This document shows, piece after piece, positions 16,911-23,421 of a stretch of 64,000 nucleotides of DNA. The DNA is taken from positions 186,001 through 250,000 of the forward strand of contig JAMLHK010000002.1 of the NCBI GenBank assembly GCA_023957155.1. Reading direction: 5' to 3'. Both the position numbers and the translations under genes were made by a program. Under the pieces are notes generated by a model that saw only the letters and a program-made list of their open reading frames with translations, was not told the DNA's origin and did no database searches. Within the stretch, counting starts at the first letter, position 1, and each line of letters opens with the position of its first letter. This DNA is from Chitinophagaceae bacterium (GTDB lineage Bacteria; Bacteroidota; Bacteroidia; Chitinophagales; Chitinophagaceae).

Positions 16911-18770
16911 ATGAAAACCATTCTCACCCTTTTGTTTGCCGCCTTTACTTTTAGCGCCGTAGCACAGCAGAGCAAAGACCAGGCGTTGGAGGACAGCGTA
17001 TTTGCCTGGGGAACTTATACTCCCCTCAAACCATCCGCTTATCCCCGTGCATTTACGCTCTACCAGCAAAATCTGCCCGATATTTTCATGCAGTGGATAC
17101 GCAAAAGCTATATTCCCATCGGCGCTTTGGACTTTTCTTATGCTATAGCCGAACCCAATAAAAAAGAGGAAGTGCAACCTTATGGAACAGGCATCAATGC
17201 GGCCATGTGGCGTGCTATGTGGGACAAGGCAGGTGTTAAAGTAATAAGACAACCGCATTCTGAAAATGGAATTATCATCATTACTAATTATATTAAAGAT
17301 GCCGAACCTATTTCTATGCTTACGCTTCCCAATCGACCAGTATTTACATGGCTTTCTCCAGATATTGAAAAATCATTTGCAGGAAGTAAACGGTGGAATC
17401 AATTTTTAAGGCAGCTTAAACTGGAAGAGCACCCGCAGATAGGCAAATACATTATTAAATATTATGGCTGTAGTGGCGATGGTTGCCAGCCAATGGCAGC
17501 CGTTTATCTGACACCCAATAACAAATTGCCTATCCGACAATTAACTCGAGGTGAAATGCTGGATATGATAGAACAGGCTATTCCTAAAGAAACAAAAAAG
17601 ATTGAAAGCCTTATGCCCAACGAGAAACAAAAAGCAGTGGAAAGGGTAAAATCCAATTTGCAAACCCTTAGGAAAAAATACCAGAACAGCCTTAATGTTC
17701 CCGCTGAAATGAGAAACGAAAGCGTTGATATGACAGACATTTTCAACGGTGATGATATTTTTGATAACGAAGATGCAAAAAGATTGAACTACAGTACAAT
17801 CGGAATTTATACGTATGAGGACTATGTGCTGCAAAAAAGCAAACAGGATCAGCCGCTTTGGATTTGCATCAGTTGGAAACCTACCGATATTCAATTCAGT
17901 CCATACGAAAGAGAAATTCACCGCAGCATGGTTACGCATTTTAATTTTGACTATGTCTATAACTATTTTTTTGCACCGGAAAAGAACAAAAGCCAGCCAT
18001 ATACCCTGCTGAATCCTGAAGCCCAGAAAGAAAATATCGCCAGCATAAAAAAAGAAAAAAACAGGATGAATGCTCCGGCTGCACCCACACCGGCAGGGGT
18101 TCATTATTTTGAAGATTTTTCCGCTAACAATGCAGGACAGAAACCGCAGGGCTGGTACAATAGTAGTGTTGGTGAACCCAGCGTAGTGGCTGCACCGGAA
18201 GGGTTAAGCGGTAAATGGTTAGATATAAGAACCCATCAAATTCTTCCCAATAATTTTAAAAGACCCTTGCCAAAAGACTTTCAGTTTGAATTTGATGTGG
18301 CCTGTTCCGACTTTACCACCAATACAGGCGGAGCTTTGCTGCTGAACATTAATAACAAGGTACTCACTGCCTACGGTGATGAAGGCAATTCACCCAACCC
18401 GGCAGATATTGATTTCAATATCAAGGCAGGCCATAGCAAATGGACTACCAATCCCACAGGCGGTAGTAGTATTTTAGCCACTTATAAAGGCATGCCCGGC
18501 AATATCCGTTATGCAGGTGTATTAAAACCCAACATGGATCTTACCGAAAAGAAAAACAAAGTGCATATCATTATTAGCAAAAAAGGCAACCAGGTAAGGG
18601 GTTATGTTGATGGAAAAGAAATTACGGTACTGGATAAGTATGGCAAGGAAATTCCCGGATACAACGAGCTGCCGCAGGGTACGCAATTCACATCCTTTCA
18701 TTTTAAAAACACAACAAACGGAAAAGAAAACCGGGTTTATATCAGTAACGTAAAGATCACCGCGTTATAG
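16911..18770 (+). CDS. Exported protein with C-terminal concanavalin-like (LamG-type) domain
   Basis: A 619-residue protein with a signal peptide (1-18, VAQQ) and a long unrecognised N-terminal half. That half includes the cysteine-containing segment YYGCSGDGCQP near residue 190 and a Lys-rich helical part at about 225-265. After a proline/alanine linker (NAPAAPTPAG) the C-terminal domain from about residue 402 starts FEDFSANNAGQKPQGW. It continues as a jelly roll of the kind seen next to OmpA domains and in sugar-binding LamG/GH16-like folds. No catalytic motif seen. The start lies 8 bases after the TPR gene. Adhesion or glycan recognition is plausible but is inference. Confidence 0.65.
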   Translation: MKTILTLLFAAFTFSAVAQQSKDQALEDSVFAWGTYTPLKPSAYPRAFTLYQQNLPDIFMQWIRKSYIPIGALDFSYAIAEPNKKEEVQPYGTGINAAMWRAMWDKAGVKVIRQPHSENGIIIITNYIKDAEPISMLTLPNRPVFTWLSPDIEKSFAGSKRWNQFLRQLKLEEHPQIGKYIIKYYGCSGDGCQPMAAVYLTPNNKLPIRQLTRGEMLDMIEQAIPKETKKIESLMPNEKQKAVERVKSNLQTLRKKYQNSLNVPAEMRNESVDMTDIFNGDDIFDNEDAKRLNYSTIGIYTYEDYVLQKSKQDQPLWICISWKPTDIQFSPYEREIHRSMVTHFNFDYVYNYFFAPEKNKSQPYTLLNPEAQKENIASIKKEKNRMNAPAAPTPAGVHYFEDFSANNAGQKPQGWYNSSVGEPSVVAAPEGLSGKWLDIRTHQILPNNFKRPLPKDFQFEFDVACSDFTTNTGGALLLNINNKVLTAYGDEGNSPNPADIDFNIKAGHSKWTTNPTGGSSILATYKGMPGNIRYAGVLKPNMDLTEKKNKVHIIISKKGNQVRGYVDGKEITVLDKYGKEIPGYNELPQGTQFTSFHFKNTTNGKENRVYISNVKITAL

Positions 18771-18895
18771 CCTGAAAGAAACCTGTTGATGCTCAGTTTA
18801 TGGTTATTGCGTTCCGTTCTTTCCCAGCCGAGATCCTGCTTTGGCTCATGTTGGACAGGCTGGCAGAACTCGGCGCAATATAGTAGATTGAGATG

Positions 18896-19010
18896 ATCAG
18901 GCAGTTGAAGAAGTTGGCGTATTAATATAGGCTGTGCTGTGGAATGTTGTTGGTGGTGCTTAAGCACAATAGCCGATACACAACACCCACAACGGCAGCA
19001 AATAGAGGTA
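18896..19010 (+). repeat. Repeat unit 1 of the hicAB island
   Basis: About 115 bases that align with 19941-20051 at roughly 80 percent identity with a few small indels. Shared landmarks are GTTGAAGAAG/GTCGAAGAAG, ATTAATATAG, GTGGAATGTTGTTGGTGG, CACAATAGCC, ATACACAACACC and GGCAGCAAA. It contains the near-inverted arms GTTGTTGGTG and CACCCACAAC and a perfect 12-bp palindrome GTGCTTAAGCAC. On the minus strand the frame reads FAAVVGVVYRLLCLSTTNNI and stops at the same place as in unit 2. No start codon precedes it, so it is treated as a repeat or gene remnant. The upstream part of this 340-base gap (18771-18895) shows nothing recognisable. Confidence 0.7.
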
Positions 19011-19076
19011 CATGATTTGTTATTACGCTTAATTTTCTACTGAAAAGAACCTAATACTGAAAAGTAATATATTTAT

Positions 19077-19108
19077 TACCTTTGTGGTTAAAATACTACA
19101 TTTGTATT
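19077..19108 (+). promoter_or_regulatory. Putative hicAB promoter and operator
   Basis: Two matches to the Bacteroidota -7 element, TACCTTTG (19077-19084) and TACATTTG (19097-19104), stand just before hicA. The second is embraced by the inverted repeat AATAC (19092-19096) and GTATT (19104-19108). HicB proteins with helix-turn-helix domains repress their own promoter by binding such repeats, so an operator overlapping the promoter is likely (inference). No good -33 TTTG is seen at the right distance. Confidence 0.4.
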
Positions 19109-19110
19109 AA

Positions 19111-19308
19111 ATGAAATCCAGTGAACTGGTACGGCTGCTTAAAAAAGATGGCTGGTTTGTGGTAAGGCAAACAGGCAGCCACATGATTATGGAACATCAA
19201 AGCAAGGAAGGCAAACTGGTTGTTCCCTATCATGCTTCAGGTGAAGTGAAAAAAGGGTTGCTTACCGCAATTTTAAAACAGGCAAATATTAAAACGACAA
19301 AAAGATGA
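19111..19308 (+). CDS. hicA: HicA-family mRNA interferase toxin
   Basis: A 65-residue protein with the dsRBD-like HicA fold: KSSELVRLLKKDGWFVVRQ, then the catalytic GSH motif (Gly22-Ser23-His24), then a beta-strand pair and the helix VKKGLLTAILKQANI. The family cleaves mRNA and tmRNA independently of the ribosome; His24 is the catalytic residue. Length and domain content are complete, so the toxin appears intact. It overlaps hicB by 4 bases (ATGA), the classic hicA-hicB order with coupled translation. The module lies between two copies of a local repeat, suggesting recent arrival as a unit. Confidence 0.92.
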   Translation: MKSSELVRLLKKDGWFVVRQTGSHMIMEHQSKEGKLVVPYHASGEVKKGLLTAILKQANIKTTKR

Positions 19309-19694
19309 GAAAGCCTAAAATAAAAATACAGGTAGTGAAAGAAGAAACCGGATATTCTGCTTTTGTAAATATTGGGAAAGATTTTATAGGCACGCAGGGT
19401 AACAATTTTGAAGAACTTAAAATCAATGTTCTGGATGCTGTAAATCTATATGCAGGAGAGAAAGGGCTTTCATACACTATTGATGAAATACAGTTTGAAC
19501 TGGAATTGCCCAGCTTCTTTGAATTTTATAAAGTAATTAATGCAAAGGCCCTTTCCGAGCGCATAGGTATAAATCAAAGCCTGTTAGCGCAATATATTAA
19601 GGGAATTAAAAAACCTTCGCCTGCACAAACTAAACGCATTTTAAAGGGTGTTCAGCAGGTTGGCAGGGAACTGGCTGCCGTTCAGTTTGTATAG
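19305..19694 (+). CDS. hicB: HicB-family antitoxin with helix-turn-helix
   Basis: A 129-residue antitoxin. The N-terminal two thirds is the partial RNase-H-like HicB fold (KIQVVKEETGYSAFVNIGKD ... NFEELKINVLDAVNLY) that binds and blocks HicA. The C-terminal part is a helix-turn-helix (ALSERIGINQSLLAQYIKGIKKPS), which should bind the palindrome upstream of hicA and repress the operon when in complex with the toxin. Start is the ATG within the 4-base overlap with hicA. Both partners look functional. It is followed by 394 bases of repeat-rich sequence without a convincing gene. Confidence 0.9.
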   Translation: MRKPKIKIQVVKEETGYSAFVNIGKDFIGTQGNNFEELKINVLDAVNLYAGEKGLSYTIDEIQFELELPSFFEFYKVINAKALSERIGINQSLLAQYIKGIKKPSPAQTKRILKGVQQVGRELAAVQFV

Positions 19695-19721
19695 TAGCAG
19701 ATAAGCCCGTGATATATTTTT

Positions 19722-19830
19722 TTTCTCCGTTGTTGGTGTTTGTGAGTAGATAATGCGGGAGGCATCACCAACAACATGAAGGGTAGTGGAAAACAGTGTA
19801 AGCGTACCCTATAACGGCAGCAGCTACAGC
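19722..19830 (+). repeat. Degenerate repeat unit of the hicAB island
   Basis: A third, more diverged relative of the units at 18896 and 19941. It shares the arms GTTGTTGGTG (19728 on) and CACCAACAAC (ending about 19775) around a loop of about 28 bases. It ends with TAACGGCAGCAGC, matching the GGCAGCAAA tail of the other units. This arm pair is a clean inverted repeat and could fold as a long hairpin downstream of hicB. Confidence 0.45.
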
Positions 19831-19884
19831 AGCAATATACCCACCACTACTTATATAGGTGGCTTTATTCCCCTCCGTTGTCAT
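19765..19884 (-). CDS. Possible 39-residue hydrophobic peptide (uncertain)
   Basis: An ATG-started minus-strand frame of 39 codons: a short polar head (MTTEGNKATYISSGG) and a hydrophobic tail (YIAAVAAAVIGYAYTVF) ending in a CCW. The GG followed by a hydrophobic Ala/Val/Gly segment resembles a double-glycine-leader bacteriocin or a small membrane peptide. The corresponding frame in the two flanking repeat units also encodes an Ala/Val/Gly-rich stretch (FAAIVGVVYGLL). There is no clear ribosome-binding site (only GAAGG abutting the ATG) and no exporter gene nearby. It may equally be a decayed fragment or chance. Confidence 0.2.
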   Translation of the reverse strand: MTTEGNKATYISSGGYIAAVAAAVIGYAYTVFHYPSCCW

Positions 19885-19940
19885 ACCTTCGGCAGATATA
19901 TTGGGTATGCGGCGAGGTTAATGTGAATGGCGTACCAACA

Positions 19941-20051
19941 ACAGGGAGTCGAAGAAGCTGGTATTAATATAGTCGGCGCAGTGGAATGTTGTTGGTGGTA
20001 CCAAAACACAATAGCCCATACACAACACCAACAATGGCAGCAAAAATATTA
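19941..20051 (+). repeat. Repeat unit 2 of the hicAB island
   Basis: The better preserved partner of the unit at 18896: GTCGAAGAAG, ATTAATATAG, GTGGAATGTTGTTGGTGG, CACAATAGCC, ATACACAACACC and GGCAGCAAA appear in the same order. Arms GTTGTTGGTG and CACCAACAA face each other. As with unit 1, a plus-strand gene with the motif AAATACTACA just before its ATG starts downstream (20089). The two units thus enclose hicAB, and each precedes one cargo gene or gene pair. Confidence 0.7.
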
Positions 20052-20088
20052 GAGGAATTAGGTTGGCCAGTATATTAAATACTACAGT

Positions 20089-20733
20089 ATGAAATATTTA
20101 CTATTGTTTGTGCTGTTTTCTTTTCAATCAAAAATGTTTGCTCAAATTGCAAAGGTAGAGTTATCTGAACGAGATAGTAGGAAAAGCATTTTTATAACGG
20201 TTAAATGGGAAAAGGGAAATACAAAAGGATATGGTGCTGGTTGTGGGTTTGAAGATATAACCGAATTAAATGATAGTATAAAGTTATCACTACTACAATC
20301 TCTATTTACTATCCTTGATGACACAACCTATTACTTCGGTAGCGTAGAGCCATTATCCTACAGATATAGAGGCAGGTATAATAGGCGTCCACAATCCATT
20401 GATTATAATACACAAGTTGCTGCTCTTATTGTGATTAATTATGTAGCTTTTTCTAGTGATGCTGTGGGTTATTCACCTTATCCGGTTTTATATGATAAAA
20501 AGAGAAAGAAAGAGTTTAGTACGACCTGCAAAGAACTCAATGCTGTTATAAGAGAATATCGGAAATGGTTTAAGAAAATTAAACAAACCGGGCTTAAAAA
20601 CTATTCATTGCCTCTTTTGAATAAAAAATATGAATGGTATGGAAGTTTGTATCAAGAACAACGCTTCTTTGATACCTCTCCGAAGTGGGAGAGCCTTTAT
20701 AGTTGCCCGGTGTTAATAAGGGAAGAAGATTAA
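20089..20733 (+). CDS. Unrecognised exported protein of the hicAB island
   Basis: A 214-residue protein with a signal peptide (MKYLLLFVLFSFQSKMFAQ). The mature part begins IAKVELSERDSRKSIFITVKW. It has a Tyr/Arg-rich central portion (YRYRGRYNRRPQS) and a Lys-rich helix followed by the segment YSLPLLNKKYEWYGSLYQE. No family recognised. Base composition is clearly more AT-rich than the flanking housekeeping genes, consistent with acquired DNA. It follows repeat unit 2 by about 40 bases and ends 7 bases before a good terminator, so it is a single-gene transcript. Confidence 0.6.
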   Translation: MKYLLLFVLFSFQSKMFAQIAKVELSERDSRKSIFITVKWEKGNTKGYGAGCGFEDITELNDSIKLSLLQSLFTILDDTTYYFGSVEPLSYRYRGRYNRRPQSIDYNTQVAALIVINYVAFSSDAVGYSPYPVLYDKKRKKEFSTTCKELNAVIREYRKWFKKIKQTGLKNYSLPLLNKKYEWYGSLYQEQRFFDTSPKWESLYSCPVLIREED

Positions 20734-20739
20734 AATAAT

Positions 20740-20764
20740 AAGCCCTGCCCTGCCGGGCTTTTTA
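20740..20764 (+). terminator. Rho-independent terminator
   Basis: Stem AAGCCC (20740-20745) and GGGCTT (20755-20760) with a C/T/G-rich loop, followed by TTTTATT. It sits just after the stop of the gene ending at 20733. Confidence 0.75.
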
Positions 20765-20937
20765 TTGCACCAGATTTTGCTTCTTCTCAGCGATTTTTGT
20801 AAGCTGATGATTTTAGCTTCCCCTTCAAGACTTGGAAGGGTAATTCTCTCATTATGAGTCACAAAATCGAAAAAATGAAAACACTCATTTCCTCTGTTCG
20901 TTTTTACTATTCTACTTGTAACAGTCAATAATAGCCG

Positions 20938-21084
20938 TTATTTTTTAACTAACAGTTGCTCTTTACCTGGGTCGTTTAAGACCTCTTCCAGTACAGCTTC
21001 TATTATATCCTGAACATCCTGCTTTATAATGCGTTCATTGATGCTTTCGTAAATAGTGATAATGCACCTGTAGGTTATTCTTGC
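20938..21084 (-). pseudogene. C-terminal gene fragment without a start
   Basis: A minus-strand open frame of about 48 codons with protein-like composition (YESINERIIKQDVQDIIEAV, then LEEVLNDPGKEQLLVKK) ends in TAA at 20938-20940. It is closed upstream by a TGA just before 21084, and no ATG, GTG or TTG stands in frame at a useful place. It therefore looks like the tail of a lost gene. The acidic helical character recalls small regulator or antitoxin tails, but no family is recognised. The rest of 20765-21095 shows nothing. Confidence 0.3.
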
Positions 21085-21095
21085 TCAATAGAGGA

Positions 21096-21129
21096 ATAAA
21101 AAACCCTGTAAGTCAGTGACTACAGGGTG
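21096..21129 (-). terminator. Terminator of tRNA-Leu
   Basis: On the minus strand the stem ACCCTGTA (21128-21121) and TACAGGGT (21110-21103) with a 10-base loop is followed by a T run (21096-21103). It begins within 10 bases of the tRNA 3' end. Confidence 0.8.
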
Positions 21130-21136
21130 TAAATTG

Positions 21137-21220
21137 TGCCCGGAACAGGAATCGAACCTGCACATCCTTGCGAATACCAGATTTTGAGTCTGGCGCGTCT
21201 ACCAGTTCCGCCATCCGGGC
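21137..21220 (-). tRNA. tRNA-Leu (anticodon CAA)
   Basis: An 84-base cloverleaf. The acceptor stem is GCCCGGA/TCCGGGC (perfect 7 bp) with discriminator A. The D arm is class II (GGCGGAACTGGTAGACGC). The anticodon stem CCAGA/TCTGG holds the loop CTCAAAA, giving anticodon CAA. A short variable arm is present, and the T arm contains GGTTCGATTCC. CCA is not encoded. It reads UUG codons. Confidence 0.95.
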
Positions 21221-21410
21221 ATTAAAATCGGGCTGCAATATTACATATTAAGATGTGAACAGCCATATTTTTTTATTCTTTATAACGGGGTACTGAAATT
21301 TCCACCTGTGTTTTACTATCGGGCTTCCTGCCGTTATACTACTAAAGTCAATATCCATTACATTTCTCTTGAATATTAATGTTTTTTATCGGACAAGAGG
21401 AACTCCCATG

Positions 21411-21427
21411 ATCCGCCGATGGCGGAT
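21411..21427 (+). repeat. Short palindromic repeat, ATCCGCC-GAT-GGCGGAT
   Basis: Seven-base arms with a 3-base loop. Elements built on CCGCC/GGCGG are common dispersed palindromes in Bacteroidota genomes. It lies in the 260-base gap between tRNA-Leu and the dehydrogenase gene; the rest of that gap, apart from the palindrome at 21451, shows nothing. Confidence 0.45.
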
Positions 21428-21450
21428 TATCCGTCCCTTGTGTAATTTGC

Positions 21451-21468
21451 ACATGAAAAATTTCATGT
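21451..21468 (+). promoter_or_regulatory. Palindrome directly upstream of the saccharopine-dehydrogenase-like gene
   Basis: ACATGAAA, AA, TTTCATGT: perfect 8-base arms ending 12 bases before the ATG at 21481. TGTAATTTGC just upstream resembles a weak -7 element. The site could be a repressor operator or a hairpin at the start of the message; its position would block initiation when bound. Confidence 0.4.
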
Positions 21469-21480
21469 ACGTTTGTTACG

Positions 21481-22680
21481 ATGTTAAGAATTGGCTTAAT
21501 ACGGGAAGGAAAGATCCCGGCAGACAACCGGGTTGCGCTTACACCTGCGCAATGCAAATGGATTCAGAAACAGAACCCGGAAATAAAAATTATTGCCCAG
21601 TCTTCTCCGCACCGGTGTTTCAGTGACAGGGAATATGTGGCGGCCGGTGTTGAAGTAAAAGAAGATCTATCCGAATGTGATATGCTGTTTGGCATTAAAG
21701 AAGTGCCGCCTGATATGCTCATCCCGGACAAAACCTATCTTTTCTTTTCCCACACCAAAAAGCAGCAGCCCCAGAACCAGAAATTACTCCGGGCGATATT
21801 AGAAAAACATATTACACTGATAGATTTTGAATGCCTGGAACATGAAGACGGGCAGCGGATCATTGGTTTTGGTTTTTTTGCGGGGGTGGTAGGGGCGCAT
21901 AATGGTTTAATGGCTTACGGTAAAAGAACGGGGTTGTTTCATCTCGAACGGGTATATAAACAGAGAAGCTTTCGGGAGCTGATACATACTTATTTCGGGT
22001 TGCGGATTCCCAATGTAAAGATCGCTGTAACCGGATCCGGACGTGTGGCACACGGTATTCTGGAAATCATGAACCTGGTAGGTATTCATGAAGTGGAGCC
22101 TGATGAATACTTAGATCGCCGTTTTGCTTATCCCGTATATACGCAATTAAAGGGCGCCCAGCTATATCGCCACAAGCAAACGGGAAGTTACAGCCGGATG
22201 GATTTTCATGAAGATCCGCAACAGTATGATTGTGTTTTTTTACCCTATTCCGGGCAAACGGATATTTTATTGAATGGGCTGTATTGGGAAGCATCCATTC
22301 CCCGGCTTTTTGAAAAGGAGGCTATTCAGTCCGACCGGTTTATCATTCAGACCATTGCCGATATTACAGATGATATTTATGGCTCTGTTCCGGTTAATCT
22401 CGGAGACCAGCCTATTGAAGACCCGGTATATGGGGTGGATCGTATGAGCTTTAAGAAAACGGCTCCCTATCTTGAAAACTCGATTGATATTGTTGCGGTA
22501 GGTAACCTGCCCAATGAATTGCCGCGTGATGCATCCCGTTATTTTGGTGAGCAGTTAATCAAATATGTGCTGGAAAGTCTGCTGGAAGGAGGTGCTCCGG
22601 TAATTGAACGGGCAACCATTACCGATAAAGGAAAGCTGACCCCCCGCTATAGGTATTTAAAAGGTTATACAGCGCTGTAG
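21481..22680 (+). CDS. Saccharopine dehydrogenase (lysine-forming)-like NAD(P) oxidoreductase
   Basis: A 399-residue protein of the alanine dehydrogenase/PNT superfamily. The N-terminal part shows the family entry IGLIREGKIPADNRVALTP and an AlaDH/PNT domain. The nucleotide-binding Rossmann segment is at about 180-205 (VKIAVTGSGRVAHGILEIM), although the glycine pattern is GSGRVA rather than the strict GxGxxG. The C-terminal part ends TDKGKLTPRYRYLKGYTAL. Closest in form to NAD-dependent, lysine-forming saccharopine dehydrogenase (LYS1-like). In bacteria such genes may act in lysine or related amino acid metabolism; the substrate here is inference. It stands alone, preceded by a palindrome and converging with trmN6. 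Confidence 0.75.
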   Translation: MLRIGLIREGKIPADNRVALTPAQCKWIQKQNPEIKIIAQSSPHRCFSDREYVAAGVEVKEDLSECDMLFGIKEVPPDMLIPDKTYLFFSHTKKQQPQNQKLLRAILEKHITLIDFECLEHEDGQRIIGFGFFAGVVGAHNGLMAYGKRTGLFHLERVYKQRSFRELIHTYFGLRIPNVKIAVTGSGRVAHGILEIMNLVGIHEVEPDEYLDRRFAYPVYTQLKGAQLYRHKQTGSYSRMDFHEDPQQYDCVFLPYSGQTDILLNGLYWEASIPRLFEKEAIQSDRFIIQTIADITDDIYGSVPVNLGDQPIEDPVYGVDRMSFKKTAPYLENSIDIVAVGNLPNELPRDASRYFGEQLIKYVLESLLEGGAPVIERATITDKGKLTPRYRYLKGYTAL

Positions 22681-22694
22681 ATGACCAGGGTGCA

Positions 22695-23408
22695 TCATAA
22701 ATGCAGGTAATAATCTTTCATCAGGGCGTTAAAATCAGGAGTATAGTTGCCGTCTTTTTGCTTAATGATCAATTCACCTGTTTGTTCCGTATCTTTCTTT
22801 TGCCGGGTAAAATATAAAATACTCCGGAAAAAATCATGATCGGGTGTTTGTCTTATCAACAGCTTTTCCAATAAATAAAATCCCTGGTCGGAGGCAAGCT
22901 GTTCTAATTCCCCGGTTCGGCGATAGGGTAAGAGGAGCCCGAAACGACCGGTTTCAGCCAGGTTTTCATCAATGACCTGTATTAGTTTTTCCAGTGTTAA
23001 GCCGGTATCGTGTTTAGCTAAGTTTTTCTTTTCATCATCCGACTTCAGGTCATTCTCGTAGAAGGGTGGATTGCAAATAATAAAATCGTTCGGTGCATTA
23101 AAAGTATAGTGTGTTACATCGCCGGGGTGCAGGATTATTTTGTTTTTCCACAAGCTCTGTTCAACATTGTATTGCATTTGTTCAAAGGAAGGAATGTCTT
23201 TCTCAATAGCATGAAATTGTGCTTCGGCTTTTTGTGCCAGTAGCAGGGTCAGTAGCCCCGACCCGGAACCTATATCAAGGACCCGGCTTCCCGGAGATAT
23301 TCTTGTTGAAAAATAGGCTCCGAATATACAGGCATCAGTGCATACTTTCATAGCACACTGATCGTGCAGGATGGTAAATTGTTTGAACTTAAAATAGGGG
23401 TTGGGCAT
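22695..23408 (-). CDS. trmN6: tRNA1(Val) (adenine37-N6)-methyltransferase
   Basis: A 237-residue SAM-dependent methyltransferase. The N-terminus FKFKQFTILHDQCAMKVCTDA is characteristic of the YfiC/TrmN6 family. Motif I is VLDIGSGSGLLTLLLAQ at about 43-60, and the adenine-N6 signature is NPPF in FIICNPPFYENDL near residue 105. It methylates A37 next to the anticodon of tRNA-Val. It sits 14 bases upstream of the dienelactone hydrolase-like gene (23422 is that gene's end) in the same direction, so read-through is possible. Confidence 0.88.
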   Translation of the reverse strand: MPNPYFKFKQFTILHDQCAMKVCTDACIFGAYFSTRISPGSRVLDIGSGSGLLTLLLAQKAEAQFHAIEKDIPSFEQMQYNVEQSLWKNKIILHPGDVTHYTFNAPNDFIICNPPFYENDLKSDDEKKNLAKHDTGLTLEKLIQVIDENLAETGRFGLLLPYRRTGELEQLASDQGFYLLEKLLIRQTPDHDFFRSILYFTRQKKDTEQTGELIIKQKDGNYTPDFNALMKDYYLHL

Positions 23409-23421
23409 TATCTTATTATAT

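Noticed and set aside
18737-18967. 76-codon minus-strand frame overlapping repeat unit 1
   Set aside because: It overlaps the end of the 619-residue gene and the repeat; its frame differs from the frame conserved between the repeat units.
18896-20051. Integron attC sites around hicAB
   Set aside because: The facing arms GTTGTTGGTG/CACCAACAAC do not have the RYYYAAC/GTTRRRY core sites in the right order, and no integron integrase is in view.
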